A DNA stretch of 64,000 bases, from positions 23,069,001-23,133,000 of the forward strand of contig OY727095.1 of assembly GCA_963402885.1 (NCBI GenBank). Reading direction: 5' to 3'. Positions 36,501 through 43,000 of this stretch are shown one piece after another. A model generated the notes under the pieces. That model had not been told where the DNA came from. It searched no databases and saw nothing but the letters and a program-made list of their open reading frames with translations. The DNA is from Antedon bifida. Its lineage: Eukaryota; Echinodermata; Crinoidea; Comatulida; Antedonidae. A program made the position numbers and the translations under genes. Position 1 is the first letter of the stretch. Each line of letters opens with the position of its first letter.

Positions 36501-38394
36501 AATTTTCAACCGCTTAAATAGCAACCTCAAAATAATGTTAAAAAACACCCATCGATTCAGTGTTAGAATGCCATTAAACCGGGGTATTGCTGTGCAACTT
36601 TTAGCACGCAAAATAATGGTTTTAATTGATAGCTGATGACCTCACTGACACTGCAGTAACATTTGAATTGACCGTTAGAGCCCATCGCATTTTTTATATT
36701 GCTAATTATTTTCATCGGCACCACCCATTGAATCAAACGGCTTAGGAGCACAATTAGCCGAAATGCAGTATTATATTTTAATGCAACTGATGTAACTGAC
36801 AGTGGAAAGCTTTGCGACATTAGTAATGCTGTGTCATCTCATTACAAGAAATACATGAATTATTTTATTTACTAATGCATGTTCAATATTTTTTTTTTAT
36901 TGGCATATTGAATAGGGGCCTAATACTAGTGTACTGGAAAATTGCCTGTAGAGTCATTACCACACCACTAAATGCAGGTTTCAATACTATTATTAAACCA
37001 CAAATCCGGTTAAATACAGGAAACACTTCAAAAGTCATTACAATTAAAACTAGGGTCAATAGGCATCATCTTACTTTCCTGGTTGAATGTAAAATTGTAT
37101 TGTTTTGAAAAACACACGACATCACCACAGAAAAATACAAAGCACCGTTTGTTAAAGCTGCAATCAAATTAATTGGGTATATTCTTAATCCACAAAAAAT
37201 GACATGCGGCATACATATTTGTCAGAGGGAATATAGATTAGGAAATATAGATTGATACAATATTTGCCAATGTTATGTAATAGTATACAAATAATGAATG
37301 TTTATGAGGTGATAATAAAATGTCATATTTCACTGAATGGAATTTTGTTACCACCACACGAATATAAAAGCAGGTAGACAGATAGACAGTGCCTGAGTGA
37401 TTTCCAGAAGGTACGTTCACATTTCAATTTTTCACATCAACTCTAAAATTACCCTATGCTAGTAATGTTAAGTTGATGATGAACCTATCATTTCACAGTG
37501 CAAAAATCTTATTGTTAGAAATATAGAGGCATATTTCAAAATTTGCATTAAGGAACACTGGCCCTGTTTTTGCCTCTAGCACGCAGGGTAGGTCAACGTA
37601 AATTCCATTAAATACCTACTGGATCTGATCTCAATTCTTGAACCGTTTTCACTTCTAGCGGAAATCACAACTCTGATTGTTCAGAGGGGGGATATATTTT
37701 TTAGTGGGAAATTGTCCCCATCACTTTTCAAACAGCAAAATCATTAAATTGTTGATGAAATAGAAAGTAAGACTTCTATGACACACATTTTTTATTTTAA
37801 AAAATACAGTATCTAACAAGAATAGATTTTATGTGAATATAACCTAAAGTACGTAACCCAAAATAATTGTATTCTTCTTGCCGGAATTTGTATGTGCTCA
37901 AAAATCGATTGAAACGACCTATAGATTGCTCAAAGAGCCAGCCTAATGTTGCTTGCTTCAATCGCAAAGTTCCCCCCCCCCCCCACCCCACTTTTAAAAA
38001 CGTATTATCTCACCACTTCAAATTCAAATGGGGGCACAGTGTCAGATATTCATTCAATCTTTTATTTTCGGAAACTCTGGTCCATAGAAAGTAAATTACA
38101 TATAAATGAAATAAATAAAATAAACAAAATTACTACTACTCATCTCAGTATTAATACAATAAAATCTACATTTTAAATTGTTCTTTAGACATCAAATAAG
38201 TTAAAACCACGAAATCTAAAGACATAAACTTCACTAATTGTTAAATACTTTAAATAGTTTTAAAATCGCTTGCTTACCTCCCAAGAACAGTCTTTATGAC
38301 ATTGAGGGGTGTAACCGCCTTCTACCGAGCATACAACTAACAACAGGACAACCAACGGTCTTACGACCACACCACTGCACGTGTCAGTAAACAT
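11559..38394 (-). CDS. IL-17 receptor-like protein (SEFIR receptor), 13 exons plus a duplicated exon
   Basis: Single-pass cytokine receptor that should bind IL-17-type ligands and signal through SEFIR-SEFIR contacts with an Act1/CIKS-like adaptor. Coding exons in transcript order: 38,394-38,278; 35,303-35,237; 34,848-34,681; 34,158-34,016; 33,832-33,718; 33,420-33,373; 32,292-32,105; 27,485-27,402; 21,194-21,095; duplicated exon 19,669-19,616 and/or 18,423-18,370; 17,682-17,560; 13,412-13,365; 12,568-11,559. All junctions have GT/AG and matching phase. With one copy of the duplicated exon the product is about 754 residues. A signal peptide (about 9-26) is followed by a cysteine-bearing ectodomain with CSWENWKGDVQIC and MARVWTPETFEVD-type motifs, a membrane span at about 374-396, SEFIR from about 420 (RVKRIFVVHSFD, then KIIVICSQGT) and an acidic, serine-rich tail. 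The KYQLMDHMEQ and DDDWF strings resemble the IL17RA/IL17RD class; I cannot say which orthologue. The start is the ATG just upstream of the signal peptide. Confidence 0.9.
13365..13412 (-). CDS. Juxtamembrane cytoplasmic micro-exon of the IL-17 receptor-like gene
   Basis: A 48-nt exon (phase 1 on both sides) between the membrane exon and the SEFIR exon. It reads as an acidic linker, QDIYHIDEEDNEDNK, with acceptor AATTATAG and donor GTAAGT. Being symmetric, it could be skipped without breaking the frame, which would shorten the linker between membrane and SEFIR. Confidence 0.85.
13555..13990 (+). repeat. Repeat with GATGGCCGCC motifs, inverted match at 16,680-17,045
   Basis: The stretch has several AAATGGCCGCCATTTT-type strings, themselves near-palindromic, and a TTGTTAAAAGCAAA string followed by ATATGTTGCCATTTTTT. 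The same run occurs in reverse complement at about 16,680-17,045, so two inverted copies of one family bracket about 2.7 kb of this intron. Similar CAAGATGGCGGCC strings recur near 61,040-61,215. Confidence 0.55.
14130..15110 (-). pseudogene. Degenerate coding remnant of an unidentified repeat family
   Basis: The minus strand has protein-like segments with shared style, for example IKYFFAHDHLNNDRLLPLYQ at about 14,793-14,870, then KFEIQHLKRDDIPINEECC and KFAQRCLLAMA further along. The FAHDH-N-R-PLY pattern is reminiscent of a protein family found repeatedly in marine invertebrate genomes. The stretch lies inside a receptor intron between inverted repeat copies, which suggests it was carried by a mobile element. 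It is broken and old. I do not know its class. Confidence 0.35.
15695..16470 (+). mobile_element. Helitron-like non-autonomous element ending in hairpin plus CTAG
   Basis: The sequence from about 15,695 to 16,470 matches, in reverse complement, a second element at about 62,288-63,535. The right end is a GAGCGAGCGAAGCGAGCTC hairpin region followed by CACCCTCTAG and then T. Helitron 3' ends have a short hairpin followed by CTRR and sit next to a T; both copies here fit. The 5' TC end could not be placed. There is no Rep/helicase coding sequence, so the element is non-autonomous. Confidence 0.55.
16680..17045 (-). repeat. Inverted partner of the 13,555-13,990 repeat
   Basis: In reverse complement this carries the TTGTTAAAAGCAAA run, an ATATGTTGCCATTTTTTC string and CAAGATGGCCGCCAAC, in the same order as the copy at 13,555-13,990. 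It lies in the intron between the membrane exon and the linker exon of the receptor gene. Confidence 0.55.
17560..17682 (-). CDS. Transmembrane exon of the IL-17 receptor-like gene
   Basis: This 123-nt exon, phase 1 on both sides, begins with ERQGFKHDEQGN and then has an uncharged run of about 23 residues (VVAIAIASLCSV, then LVAALVSLIIY). The run ends at a stop-transfer cluster, KSKKR. This fixes the topology: the preceding exons are outside and the SEFIR exon is inside. The acceptor is ATTACAG and the donor GTATGT. The exon is too short and too intron-bound to stand out as an open reading frame. Confidence 0.9.
18370..18423 (-). CDS. Duplicated stalk exon, copy nearer the membrane exon
   Basis: A 54-nt exon reading HPKEEDGYNVATIPTLQ, with acceptor TATATTTACAG and a strong GTATGT donor. 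It is phase 1 on both sides, so inclusion or skipping keeps frame. It codes for the extracellular stalk just before the membrane exon. Its base sequence is identical over all 54 nt to the copy at 19,616-19,669. Confidence 0.85.
18654..18746 (-). mobile_element. Head-less SINE fragment with GTATG duplication
   Basis: This 93-bp insert is flanked by GTATG on both sides (18,649-18,653 and 18,747-18,751) and is absent from the other duplication copy, where a single GTATG precedes ATGTATAAAC. In reverse complement it starts TTTCTCATTATCACAG and continues through CAGTATATCACCGGG. This matches the sequence directly downstream of the tRNA-like head at 34,408-34,480. It therefore looks like a SINE copy lacking its tRNA-like part. 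The alternative is a deletion in the other copy. Confidence 0.6.
19054..19398 (+). mobile_element. TTAA-flanked MITE, family B (ATTGTCCCC ends)
   Basis: The element starts AGATATATTGTCCCCC and ends in the complement of AGATGTATTGTCCCCC. It is flanked by TTAA on each side (19,050-19,053 and 19,399-19,402). The second duplication copy has the empty site with one TTAA (GCATATTAATGACATC). TTAA target duplication is the hallmark of piggyBac-type elements, but several other groups also use TTAA. It is non-coding. Related copies lie at 28,322, 29,024 and 52,720. Confidence 0.85.
19616..19669 (-). CDS. Duplicated stalk exon, upstream copy with altered donor
   Basis: The same 54 nt as at 18,370-18,423, with the same acceptor. 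The duplication junction falls three bases into the intron, so the donor here is GTACAT instead of GTATGT, which is probably weaker. If used together with the other copy, the stalk gains 18 residues in frame. If used alone, the protein is unchanged. Only transcripts can show which is the case. Confidence 0.6.
20575..21064. repeat. LINE-like 3' tails and ATTCA microsatellite
   Basis: An (ATTCA)n run at about 20,570-20,590 is followed by AACTTTTATTTCAGACA, a form typical of the reversed 3' end of a CR1/L2-type LINE or a SINE using one. At about 20,950-21,064 the plus strand ends GTCAATCCAAATAAAGTTATTATTATA, a second 3'-tail-like sequence pointing the other way. No coding part is left. Class assignment is tentative. 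Confidence 0.35.
21095..21194 (-). CDS. Ectodomain exon before the stalk, IL-17 receptor-like gene
   Basis: A 100-nt exon that starts in phase 0 and ends in phase 1. It reads LLPWPLGDNSQKCLKND and then ISFQCTVMSSKPSEVK. It follows the beta-sandwich exon at 27,402-27,485 and carries two cysteines. Acceptor ATTTGTAG, donor GTATTG. The intron upstream of it (21,195-27,401) contains the entire satellite complex. Confidence 0.85.
21485..22060 (+). repeat. Satellite 1 array (about 142-146 bp units), forward
   Basis: Tandem units start with CAGCAACTTTATC at about 21,492, 21,638, 21,780 and 21,922. Each carries a GTAAGTTGCCCCAGA-like string, CTACAAGATTTAA, GAGCCACACGGC and ATACGAAAATACCATTGACA. Inverted arrays of the same unit lie at 25,785-26,175 and 26,510-26,990. 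Open frames running through the array are by-products of the repeat. Confidence 0.85.
22556..22930 (-). repeat. Penelope-like repeat fragment with hammerhead-like core
   Basis: In reverse complement the stretch contains CTGATGAAGGGCTAGTGTTG followed by TCCGAAAGC, then CTAACTTTTCTGGCTGTTTTA and a GTTTTGATTTAGCTTTTCG tail. A second, more diverged copy lies on the plus strand at about 39,055-39,160. CTGATGA, a short stem and GAAA form the conserved core of hammerhead ribozymes, which Penelope-like elements are known to carry in their end repeats. No reverse transcriptase part is visible. This is an old fragment. Confidence 0.45.
22861..23123 (+). repeat. Satellite 2 array (about 76-79 bp units)
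   Basis: Units begin ATTAATATAC at 22,861, 22,940, 23,016 and 23,094. They carry ATAAACAAATTGAGATATAA, TTATTATGGGCACACACTCC and AGAATCGTAACTAAACATAT. A degenerate relative is visible near 22,450-22,490. The array continues in pieces at 23,680-23,829 and 24,456-24,570, split by two insertions. Confidence 0.85.
23124..23679 (-). mobile_element. Helitron-like element ending in GTACTC hairpin plus CTAG
   Basis: Read on the minus strand, the 3' end is CTCCGCC-rich sequence, then a GTACTCTCGGAGTAC hairpin, then CCTCTAG followed by T. This fits a Helitron 3' end (hairpin, CTRR, T). Inside are a tRNA-like stretch (plus strand about 23,275-23,335, with GGTTCAAGTCC), GACCTTGACC-type repeats and a (CA)n run near the other end. 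The 5' end may be the TCACCCCTG at 23,679. The element sits inside the satellite 2 array. Confidence 0.55.
23680..23829 (+). repeat. Satellite 2 array, middle piece
   Basis: About two units, with ATAAACAAATTGAGATATAA and AGAATCGTAACTAAACATAT. The piece lies between the Helitron-like insert on its left and the TTAA-flanked MITE on its right. Its last unit is interrupted exactly at the TTAA inside AGAATTAATATAC. Confidence 0.8.
23830..24455 (+). mobile_element. TTAA-flanked MITE, family A (AGNCCC ends), 626 bp
   Basis: The left end is AGCCCCCTTCCCTACG. The right end in reverse complement is AGACCCCTTACCTGC. TTAA flanks it at 23,826-23,829 and 24,456-24,459. Removing the element and one TTAA restores an intact satellite 2 unit, which proves the limits. 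Copies with the same interior (TATGGTCCTATTG, ATGACATGGTTTAATG-like strings) are at 58,542-59,114 and, truncated, at 44,191-44,600. It is non-coding and its GC content is higher in the middle. Confidence 0.88.
24456..24570 (+). repeat. Satellite 2 array, right piece
   Basis: Resumes at TTAATATACATAAACAAATT and carries one full unit and a shortened one with CACACACGCCAGAATC, then runs into unrelated sequence. It is the continuation of the unit interrupted by the MITE. Confidence 0.75.
24742..24985 (+). repeat. Satellite 1, forward duplicate of 21,827-22,050
   Basis: Almost base for base the same as 21,827-22,050: GATTCCGACCCCTACAAGAT, GGCATATTGTTATAACTTTC, TATTGCAGGAGATATACG, then ACCATTGAGATATAAAAAA. 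The close match over about 240 bp shows a segmental copy of the end of the first array rather than independent units. Confidence 0.75.
25785..26175 (-). repeat. Satellite 1 array, inverted
   Basis: About two to three units of satellite 1 in reverse orientation, for example GCTGTCAATGGTATTTTCGT, TTAAATCTTGTAGGG and GGGCAACTTACATGGTAAAG. Together with the forward arrays it makes an inverted-repeat layout centred at about 25.3 kb. Confidence 0.75.
26370..26520 (+). other. TATA-like box followed by a short hairpin between satellite arrays
   Basis: Non-satellite sequence of about 150 bp inside the inverted satellite 1 block. It contains GGTATAAAAGG followed at once by ACAAACAGG, a short loop and CCTGTTTGT, which form a perfect 9-bp stem. 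No transcript or gene can be inferred. It is recorded because it is the only TATA-like string in the block and sits beside a stem. Confidence 0.25.
26510..26990 (-). repeat. Satellite 1 array, inverted, second block
   Basis: Three to four units in reverse orientation with GATAAAGTTGCTGTCAATGG, CATGATTAAATCTTGTATGG and ATTTTTGGGCTACTGTCTGG. Units closer to 26,900 are more diverged. The first receptor exon past the array is at 27,402. Confidence 0.75.
27402..27485 (-). CDS. Ectodomain beta-strand exon, IL-17 receptor-like gene
   Basis: An 84-nt phase-0 exon with FTITWKTSNTKLVTVTFTGV followed by KPATYIVE. The alternating hydrophobic pattern and the P-x-T-Y-x-V ending are like strands of a fibronectin type III fold, which makes up the ectodomain of IL-17 receptors. 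Acceptor TTTTAAAG, donor GTATGT. The neighbouring introns are both over 4.6 kb. Confidence 0.85.
28322..28405 (+). mobile_element. Truncated MITE, family B
   Basis: Begins AGATATATTGTCCCCACC right after TTAA at 28,318-28,321 and matches the left part of the 19,054 copy (TTGTTGAATATG, ATAGTTATTCACTTTGAT). The right half is missing. Confidence 0.7.
29024..29345 (+). mobile_element. MITE, family B, second intronic copy
   Basis: The left end ATATATATTGTCCCGC follows TTAA at 29,020-29,023. The right end is the complement of AGATGTATTGTACCCC, before TTAA at 29,346-29,349. The interior includes AATGGCCTATTCAAAATACG, as in the 19,054 copy. It is more diverged and so probably older. Confidence 0.78.
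29731..29922 (+). pseudogene. LINE ORF1 fragment: 2A-like peptide and PHD-type finger
   Basis: In one frame the sequence gives LIGDITRNPGPKDVDLV, where GDITRNPGP at 29,737-29,763 fits the 2A-like consensus D-x-x-x-N-P-G-P. It is followed by QCGIHCDSCDTWYHQM and NDSWYCFQCVSLI, a cysteine/histidine pattern of a PHD finger. Non-LTR retrotransposons of the CR1/L2 group in sea urchins and other animals carry 2A-like peptides, and CR1-type first ORFs can have PHD fingers. Two in-frame stops interrupt this copy. Upstream, a hydrophobic run precedes the 2A-like site. No reverse transcriptase is seen nearby. Confidence 0.65.
30535..31412 (+). mobile_element. Harbinger-like MITE with nested SINE
   Basis: The ends are inverted: TACCCCTTTTACACCGCC at the left, and the complement of the same 18 bases (GGCGGTGTAAAAGGGGTA) at the right. 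TTA flanks both sides (30,532-30,534 and 31,413-31,415), fitting the 3-bp TWA target duplications of PIF/Harbinger elements. The interior is GC-richer, with repeated ACCCGGGT strings. A SINE has inserted at 30,704-30,972. A diverged relative lies at about 31,650-31,818. Confidence 0.82.
30704..30972 (+). mobile_element. tRNA-derived SINE with poly(A) tail and GTCAA duplication
   Basis: A box-like GTGGCTTGGTGGTTATGATG and B box GGGTTCAAGTCCC lie in the first 80 bp. The body follows, then a run of about 27 A at the end. The target duplication is GTCAA (30,699-30,703 and 30,973-30,977). An older copy on the minus strand lies at about 51,020-51,125 in a MED16 intron. The intact tail and duplication suggest a recent insertion. 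Confidence 0.85.
31650..31818 (+). mobile_element. Diverged Harbinger-like MITE remnant
   Basis: The left end has GGTATCTTTCACATCAACACAC and the right end in reverse complement is AATACCCCTTTCACACCAAA, resembling the ends of the 30,535-31,412 element. Inside, ACTCCGGAGTT occurs twice and is itself a palindrome. Confidence 0.45.
32105..32292 (-). CDS. Ectodomain exon with MARVWTPE motif, IL-17 receptor-like gene
   Basis: A 188-nt exon reading MARVWTPETFEVDVSRDKEV, then VLVFNLAPFAFDHYKVWLQE, then ARLEYGKQVNLGKQEPCVDI. It aligns in style with the second ectodomain module of IL17RD/RA-type receptors. Acceptor AAACACAG, donor GTATGT. An in-frame ATG just inside is not the gene start, because five further exons precede it in phase. 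Confidence 0.88.
34408..34480 (+). tRNA. tRNA-like gene or SINE head, anticodon ATC
   Basis: It folds as a full cloverleaf. Acceptor GCCCCAG pairs with TTGGGGC and the discriminator is G. The D stem is GTCT/GGAC. Anticodon stem TCTGC/GCAGA encloses loop ATATCAA, giving anticodon ATC (34,441-34,443), formally Asp. The T arm is CCGGG-TTCGAGT-CTCGG. The A box TGGTCTAATGG and B box GGTTCGAGTCT are good, and TTTTT at 34,483-34,487 would end Pol III transcription. Animal tRNA-Asp normally has GTC, and the D arm is Glu-like. The sequence just downstream recurs at 18,654-18,746, so this may be an unusually intact SINE head rather than a working tRNA gene. Confidence 0.6.
34481..34560 (+). repeat. SINE-like body downstream of the tRNA-like head
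   Basis: CTTTTTCTCATTCTCACAG, then TTTCCTCATCTTATCGTTTC, then a TTAATTAATTAA expansion, then TTCAGTATATCACCGGGAGG. Apart from the expansion it matches the reverse complement of 18,654-18,746 over about 70 bp. The match begins just after the tRNA-like 3' end. Confidence 0.6.
34681..35303 (-). CDS. N-terminal ectodomain exons 2-3, IL-17 receptor-like gene
   Basis: Exon 2 (35,303-35,237) reads NWKGDVQICSQNNTMGRIDD and exon 3 (34,848-34,681) starts CPNFFQSSLERDAPVEPIQN and runs to ISFDVDPAG. Phases join exactly with the signal-peptide exon (ending CSWE) and with exon 4 (starting LGLYTGAIIEI). Cysteines in each exon suggest disulphides typical of these receptors. Donors are GTAAGT and GTAAGA. Confidence 0.87.
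35560..36290 (-). repeat. Dispersed repeat with internal tRNA-like region
   Basis: In reverse complement, 35,885-36,290 matches 9,690-10,200. The adjoining 35,560-35,880 matches the plus strand at about 42,090-42,390: GATGTGGACTAATC, GAGTTCGAGTCCCAGTAG, TTTATTTATCGCC, then GTGTTGCCACACG. The region with GAGTTCGAGTCCC is B-box-like and would be a tRNA-derived promoter. So the full family unit may be about 730 bp, represented by one long copy and two partial ones. Confidence 0.55.
38278..38394 (-). CDS. First coding exon and signal peptide, IL-17 receptor-like gene
   Basis: ATG at 38,394-38,392 opens MFTDTCSGVVVRPLVVLLLV, then VCSVEGG and YTPQCHKDCSWE, ending phase 0 at donor GTAAGC. A short polar start, a run of hydrophobic residues and small residues near VEGG fit a cleavable signal peptide. 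This is the furthest upstream coding exon I can find. A non-coding exon farther upstream is possible. Confidence 0.85.
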
Positions 38395-39644
38395 AACAGA
38401 ACCAGTAATAATAGTAATTTTCCCTGTCAAAATTCGATGTAGGGAAATAACAACGCCGACAGCAAGTACTTTTTTCAGTAATAAAAACTAAACTTCTCTG
38501 TTACTTCCCTCATCATCACTCTCACGAGAAGAGTAAAGTAATAAACTCACAATGCTCACAACCGACAATGTCATCAGCTTACATTGTTTCCTAGTGGGCA
38601 TCCTATTACAGAGCTAAGGGAAATTCCCTGTTTTACGTTTACACAGAAGGCTGCAAGTGATGTCATTAGATTTCTCGGATGAGGCAATCTAAATATGGAA
38701 CGCTGCAGTAATCTCTTCTCCGTCGTGACAATACGAGTGTGTGAAAACATCACGGTAAACTGCATGCATGGAAGCTGCCAGCTAAGCACAATTATATTAA
38801 GCCTATAGTTTATATATGTAAATGTTAAATTGAATTATAAATACATAACTATAAAATAAATTATTTTTAATTTAGGCCTACATTAAAAAGTTTTAAAAGT
38901 TAATATTGGGATCCAGCCACTGATCCACAGCATTCATTTTTTCAGTATTTTGCCTTTGGAGTTATATATATTTTCTACTGTTTGTATCAATTTTGATCTG
39001 ACTTTGCTGTAATCCTGGAGGGACTTTGGATAATTTTATCTTTGATCAAGTACCTTCACTCCACTGATGAAGGGCTAGTGTTGCCCCGGAATCTCTGCTA
39101 AAATTCTGGCTGTTTTACTTTATCGTTTTGATTTAGCTTTTCGTTTTTTTGTAATATTTCATTTCAGTTGCTAAACTTACTTTTAAATTTACTCCATTTT
39201 AATAAGATAAAAGCATTTCTAAATCCATAGGTAATATGATCCCAAAATGAACTGATTAATATCAATCATCGTCATCAGGAAATATTAACATTTAAAAGCT
39301 CGGACTGATAGTGCATTGCATTGCTTACCTGTACGGTTTTGTAAACTTTGGGATGCATTACCCATGGATTTAGAAATGCTTTTATTTTATCTAGAGCCTC
39401 GTCGGCGTTCCATAGATAGATCTATTATTTATTAGCATGTGGTTTGTGGGTGGTGTAGTATGAGATGTGTGAGGGAAGAGAGACAAATCAAGGAGGAAAA
39501 CAACCTGAAAATAGTAATGGAATAATAATATTAGTTTGAGGTACTGCAGGTTGGTCAAAAGCAACACATTTATATAAACTTAGCAGTTTCAGAATTAAAT
39601 TACTGAAACAGCTTACGCTTCAACCAGCAAAGAAAGGCCTCGAT

Positions 39645-39795
39645 AAGGCCTAGCTAGAGAGCCTGCTGGGAGGACTAGCCTACTACTAGCCTAGGCCTAG
39701 GCCTAGCGGATGTTCCCGGACTAGCTAGGCCTAGGTCTCTAATAATAGTAGGCTAGGCCTAGTCTAGCCTAGAGGGAGGCTAGAAGTTACCCGCT
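39645..39795. repeat. CTAGGC-rich palindromic run
   Basis: Dense TAGGCCTAG and CTAGCCTAG strings in both senses, such as TAGCCTAGGCCTAGGCCTAG, with many small palindromes. The same words are scattered over the window (for example near 500, 24,240, 52,550 and 58,920), so this seems to be a genome-wide compositional motif. Confidence 0.6.
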
Positions 39796-40724
39796 AGTTA
39801 GGTCCGGACCTAGCGTCATGCCCGGTAGGGTTATATGATATAAATTGATATCAAGCAAATGTTATTAATTATTAACATGCTTTAGTGGTAAATTTGGTAG
39901 CTGGACGATTCGGCCCAGGACTATTCGGCCCTGAGACGATTCGGCACACAATACATTTATTGCCCGAAACAGTGGCGTATCCAGTGGGGGGGCCGGGGGC
40001 CCCGGGCCCCCCCTGATTTGCCGTCCGTCGGCACATCATCGCGTCCGTCGGCAAACAAAGGTGCCGGGGAAAAAATAAAGTTAAGCAAATAAGAATAAAA
40101 TATTATTCTGACAATAATTGTACTGTAAACATAATTGTTTTGAGTTTTTGTTTATTTACATATCATATTATTCCCTTCAGATCAACTATTTTTTATTTTC
40201 ATTACATCTAACCAAACACATAAAAAATTAGGTTAAAATATCTTCTCATCTTGCACGTACGGCGGTACGCACTAGATTGTTTACTCTCAAAAAGTCTTTG
40301 ACCTTATCCTATTCAACCTTGTTTTTGCAGTTGACCTGGGATTTGTATGTCTTCCTAAGATTATATAGTTCCACACGCCATGTGCTTTTTTCTCTAAGAT
40401 ATATTTATTATAAGTGCCAAAAACCCGTTTTTTTCTCGATATCAGGCCTTTATTATTCAAATTTGTTAAAGAAAAAGCACACATACCATAAAAAATATCC
40501 ATGTATTTAATTTTTGGAACATAATATTCCGTGAGGCTCAACTACAAAACCGCCATTGTGTGATATGATGTCATCGTTAGCCAATCAAAGCTGAGCTTTC
40601 CCGTGATTATCGGCATTGGTCAAGGTTGAATGATTTTGGATTCTGGCTGATTTGATTTGATTGGTGGATGCGAATCACCCGCAGCGGAATGTTTTCTCTC
40701 GCGCGTGTACACAGTACCATGAAC

Positions 40725-41555
40725 CAAGGAATATAAATCACAAGAATGAGTAATCCGCGATTTTCCCTGTAACAGTAATATTGTCCATGTGGTAGGGCGC
40801 CGCCATAAGTGAGGATGTATCTGGGATGTTTTGTGACGGTTTCACTAATCAAAGGCTGGACCACCGGTAGTATTTAAAAAAAAAAAATGTTTTCAACTAC
40901 ATGTCAACATCATGTTATATGCTATTTGGATATTTAATTGTTCGTTTTATGCAATTTATTTAGTAAAAACTGCCGTATAAACAGTTCGCTTTATCAACCG
41001 GGCGCTACGATGGCGTGACCGGGCGTGTTGGTGTTTACGCGTTTTCACAAAGGATAGTTTAATAATATTCCTATATTTAACTTGTTTCTGGTAAAACAAA
41101 TAAATGTTAATGACATTTAACATTTTATCCTATTAATAACATGTATTTTATACTAATTTATATCATAAAAACAATACCTAATTTACCGGGCGTAGAGTAG
41201 TACGCGGCAATGGTAAAGAATAGGCTGTGCTGAGTAACGATTCGTTGATTTTTGGTGTTGCTGTGTTAGGCCTTTTTTGTGAAATAATTTAGCATGTTAG
41301 TAAATAATTGTCTGTAAAAGTGAATGTACACTAGTTTGTTAATAAATATGTATTATAAAATAGTTTACAATTGCAAAGTATATTATCATAATTCTATGTG
41401 ACATGTATAATATCTATTAAATCAAGTCTTATTTAGTATGTATACATCCGCCCTTATGAGGGCGGGCATCACTCTCTGGAGCTCTCTGTTACAAATTTCT
41501 CATGCAAAAATCGCGGAATACTCATTCTTGTGATATTATATTCTTTGCATGAACT
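40725..41555. mobile_element. Foldback element with ATCACAAGAATGAGT arms
   Basis: AATATAAATCACAAGAATGA, then GTAATCCGCGATTTT, at about 40,729-40,763 recurs in reverse complement at about 41,511-41,550 (ATATCACAAGAATGAG, TATTCCGCGATTTTTGC). The inner 750 bp holds a CGCCCTTATGAGGGCG hairpin near 41,450. No target duplication was settled and no coding capacity is seen. Confidence 0.45.
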
Positions 41556-42562
41556 CACATGGTCTCTCGTTATACACAAAGTTAGAGCAATGAATTTGTC
41601 CGAATTCCGTTAAGTAAACAACTTTTTATATTTTATAAGCATTTAATAACATGTTTATTGATATTTCCAATGGGTGATATATAAAATAAATTACTAAAAA
41701 ACGTAATCATATGTAATTATTTAAACCAAAAATGGCATAGTTAATAGAATTGTCGACTGAGGCCGGCCGCAAATGGTTTTACTTCTTTCGTGGCTAAAAA
41801 CGATCTTTTCCGACGATGTTTTAGACCCTATATTTCGAAAACTACAAGTCAGATTTTCGTAATTCTTTTTTTATTGTAATATTAATACAACATAGTAACA
41901 GATAATGTTTAATTTGGTTTTAATTTTGCATCGTTATCCCTATAAGACAACATATGACTATGCAATCCTAGAACATATTGATCAGGTGTATATCGGGGTG
42001 TAGGCCCTATGTACAGGTAATGACACTAATTTTGTCGGCAAATTGGTCTTTCATCGCGAGAGATCTAGAGAGGGCTAATAACAAATGAGAGTGCCATGTA
42101 TGCATAGTTTAAATAGTTTAGTTGATTAATTTCTTCAAGCAAATTAGGTGGCGCAGCGGGTAAAACGTTGTGTCGTGATAATGTGGACTAATCATCTCGA
42201 GTTCAAGTCTCAGTAGATGACTTTTGTTTATTTATCGCCTAACGCGAGTGTTGCCACACGAAAATTACACAGTCAATATCATCATACTCAAGAATTTACT
42301 AGATTTTATATGTTTAATGACAGGGACAGGATAATCACTCAAAAATCACTCAGTCAATATCATCGTACTCGAGGATATTATTCTATAAAGCATAGACATT
42401 TGTTTATTATTTATTTGAGTATATAAATATGCGAAATAATGTAGGCGAATTTTAATGTATTGTTTGTTTATTAAAAATAATTTACAGTTTAAAAGTACCA
42501 TGGAGACACAGGTTGTCAAAATGTAGACATTTTCAAAATATGCAATTATCATTGAACACATA

Positions 42563-42795
42563 ATATAAGGGAAGAAGAAAAACAACTGCTGACACTACTG
42601 TGTTAATGATTAAGGTGTACGATTTTTTTGGAATTGGTTAGCAAAACTACATTCTGGGTATGTTCTGTTTATCATGTTGTATTAACAATGGAGAAATTAT
42701 CAATAGTATTGTACATTGACGACCACGACTCAGCTTAACTACTTTTCCCCATAGTGTCAGCAGTTGTTTTTCTCCTTCCCTTATTAATAATGTGT
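42563..42795. mobile_element. Short foldback element with AAAACAACTGCTGACACTA arms
   Basis: The left arm ATAAGGGAAGAAGAAAAACA, then ACTGCTGACACTAC, is mirrored on the right by TAGTGTCAGCAGT followed by TGTTTTTCTCCTTCCCTTAT. The arms are about 34 bp around a spacer of roughly 150 bp. It could be a MITE or a hairpin locus. Confidence 0.5.
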
Positions 42796-43000
42796 TTAAT
42801 GATAATTGCAACTTGTTTAAAATGTCCATGTACCGATGTTTTGACGCGTTGCGACGATTGATTTTAACTTGTTTCTGGAAAAAAAAATATATCTAAGTTG
42901 AATTTACCACTAAAGCGTGTTAATAACATTTGCTTAATATCATTTTATATCATATAACCCTATCGACTGACTTGAATGCCTTGTATGCATTGAGCCTGAT

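Noticed and set aside
37968-37990. C-rich run that might form an i-motif or G-quadruplex
   Set aside because: A single homopolymer-like tract inside an intron; nothing links it to a function.
39064-39091. Second hammerhead-like motif
   Set aside because: CTGATGA is present but the GAAA position reads GGAA and the stem is altered, so I count it only as a diverged copy.
40277-40541. Overlapping frames on both strands
   Set aside because: No domain, A/T-rich, no splice context; chance open frames.
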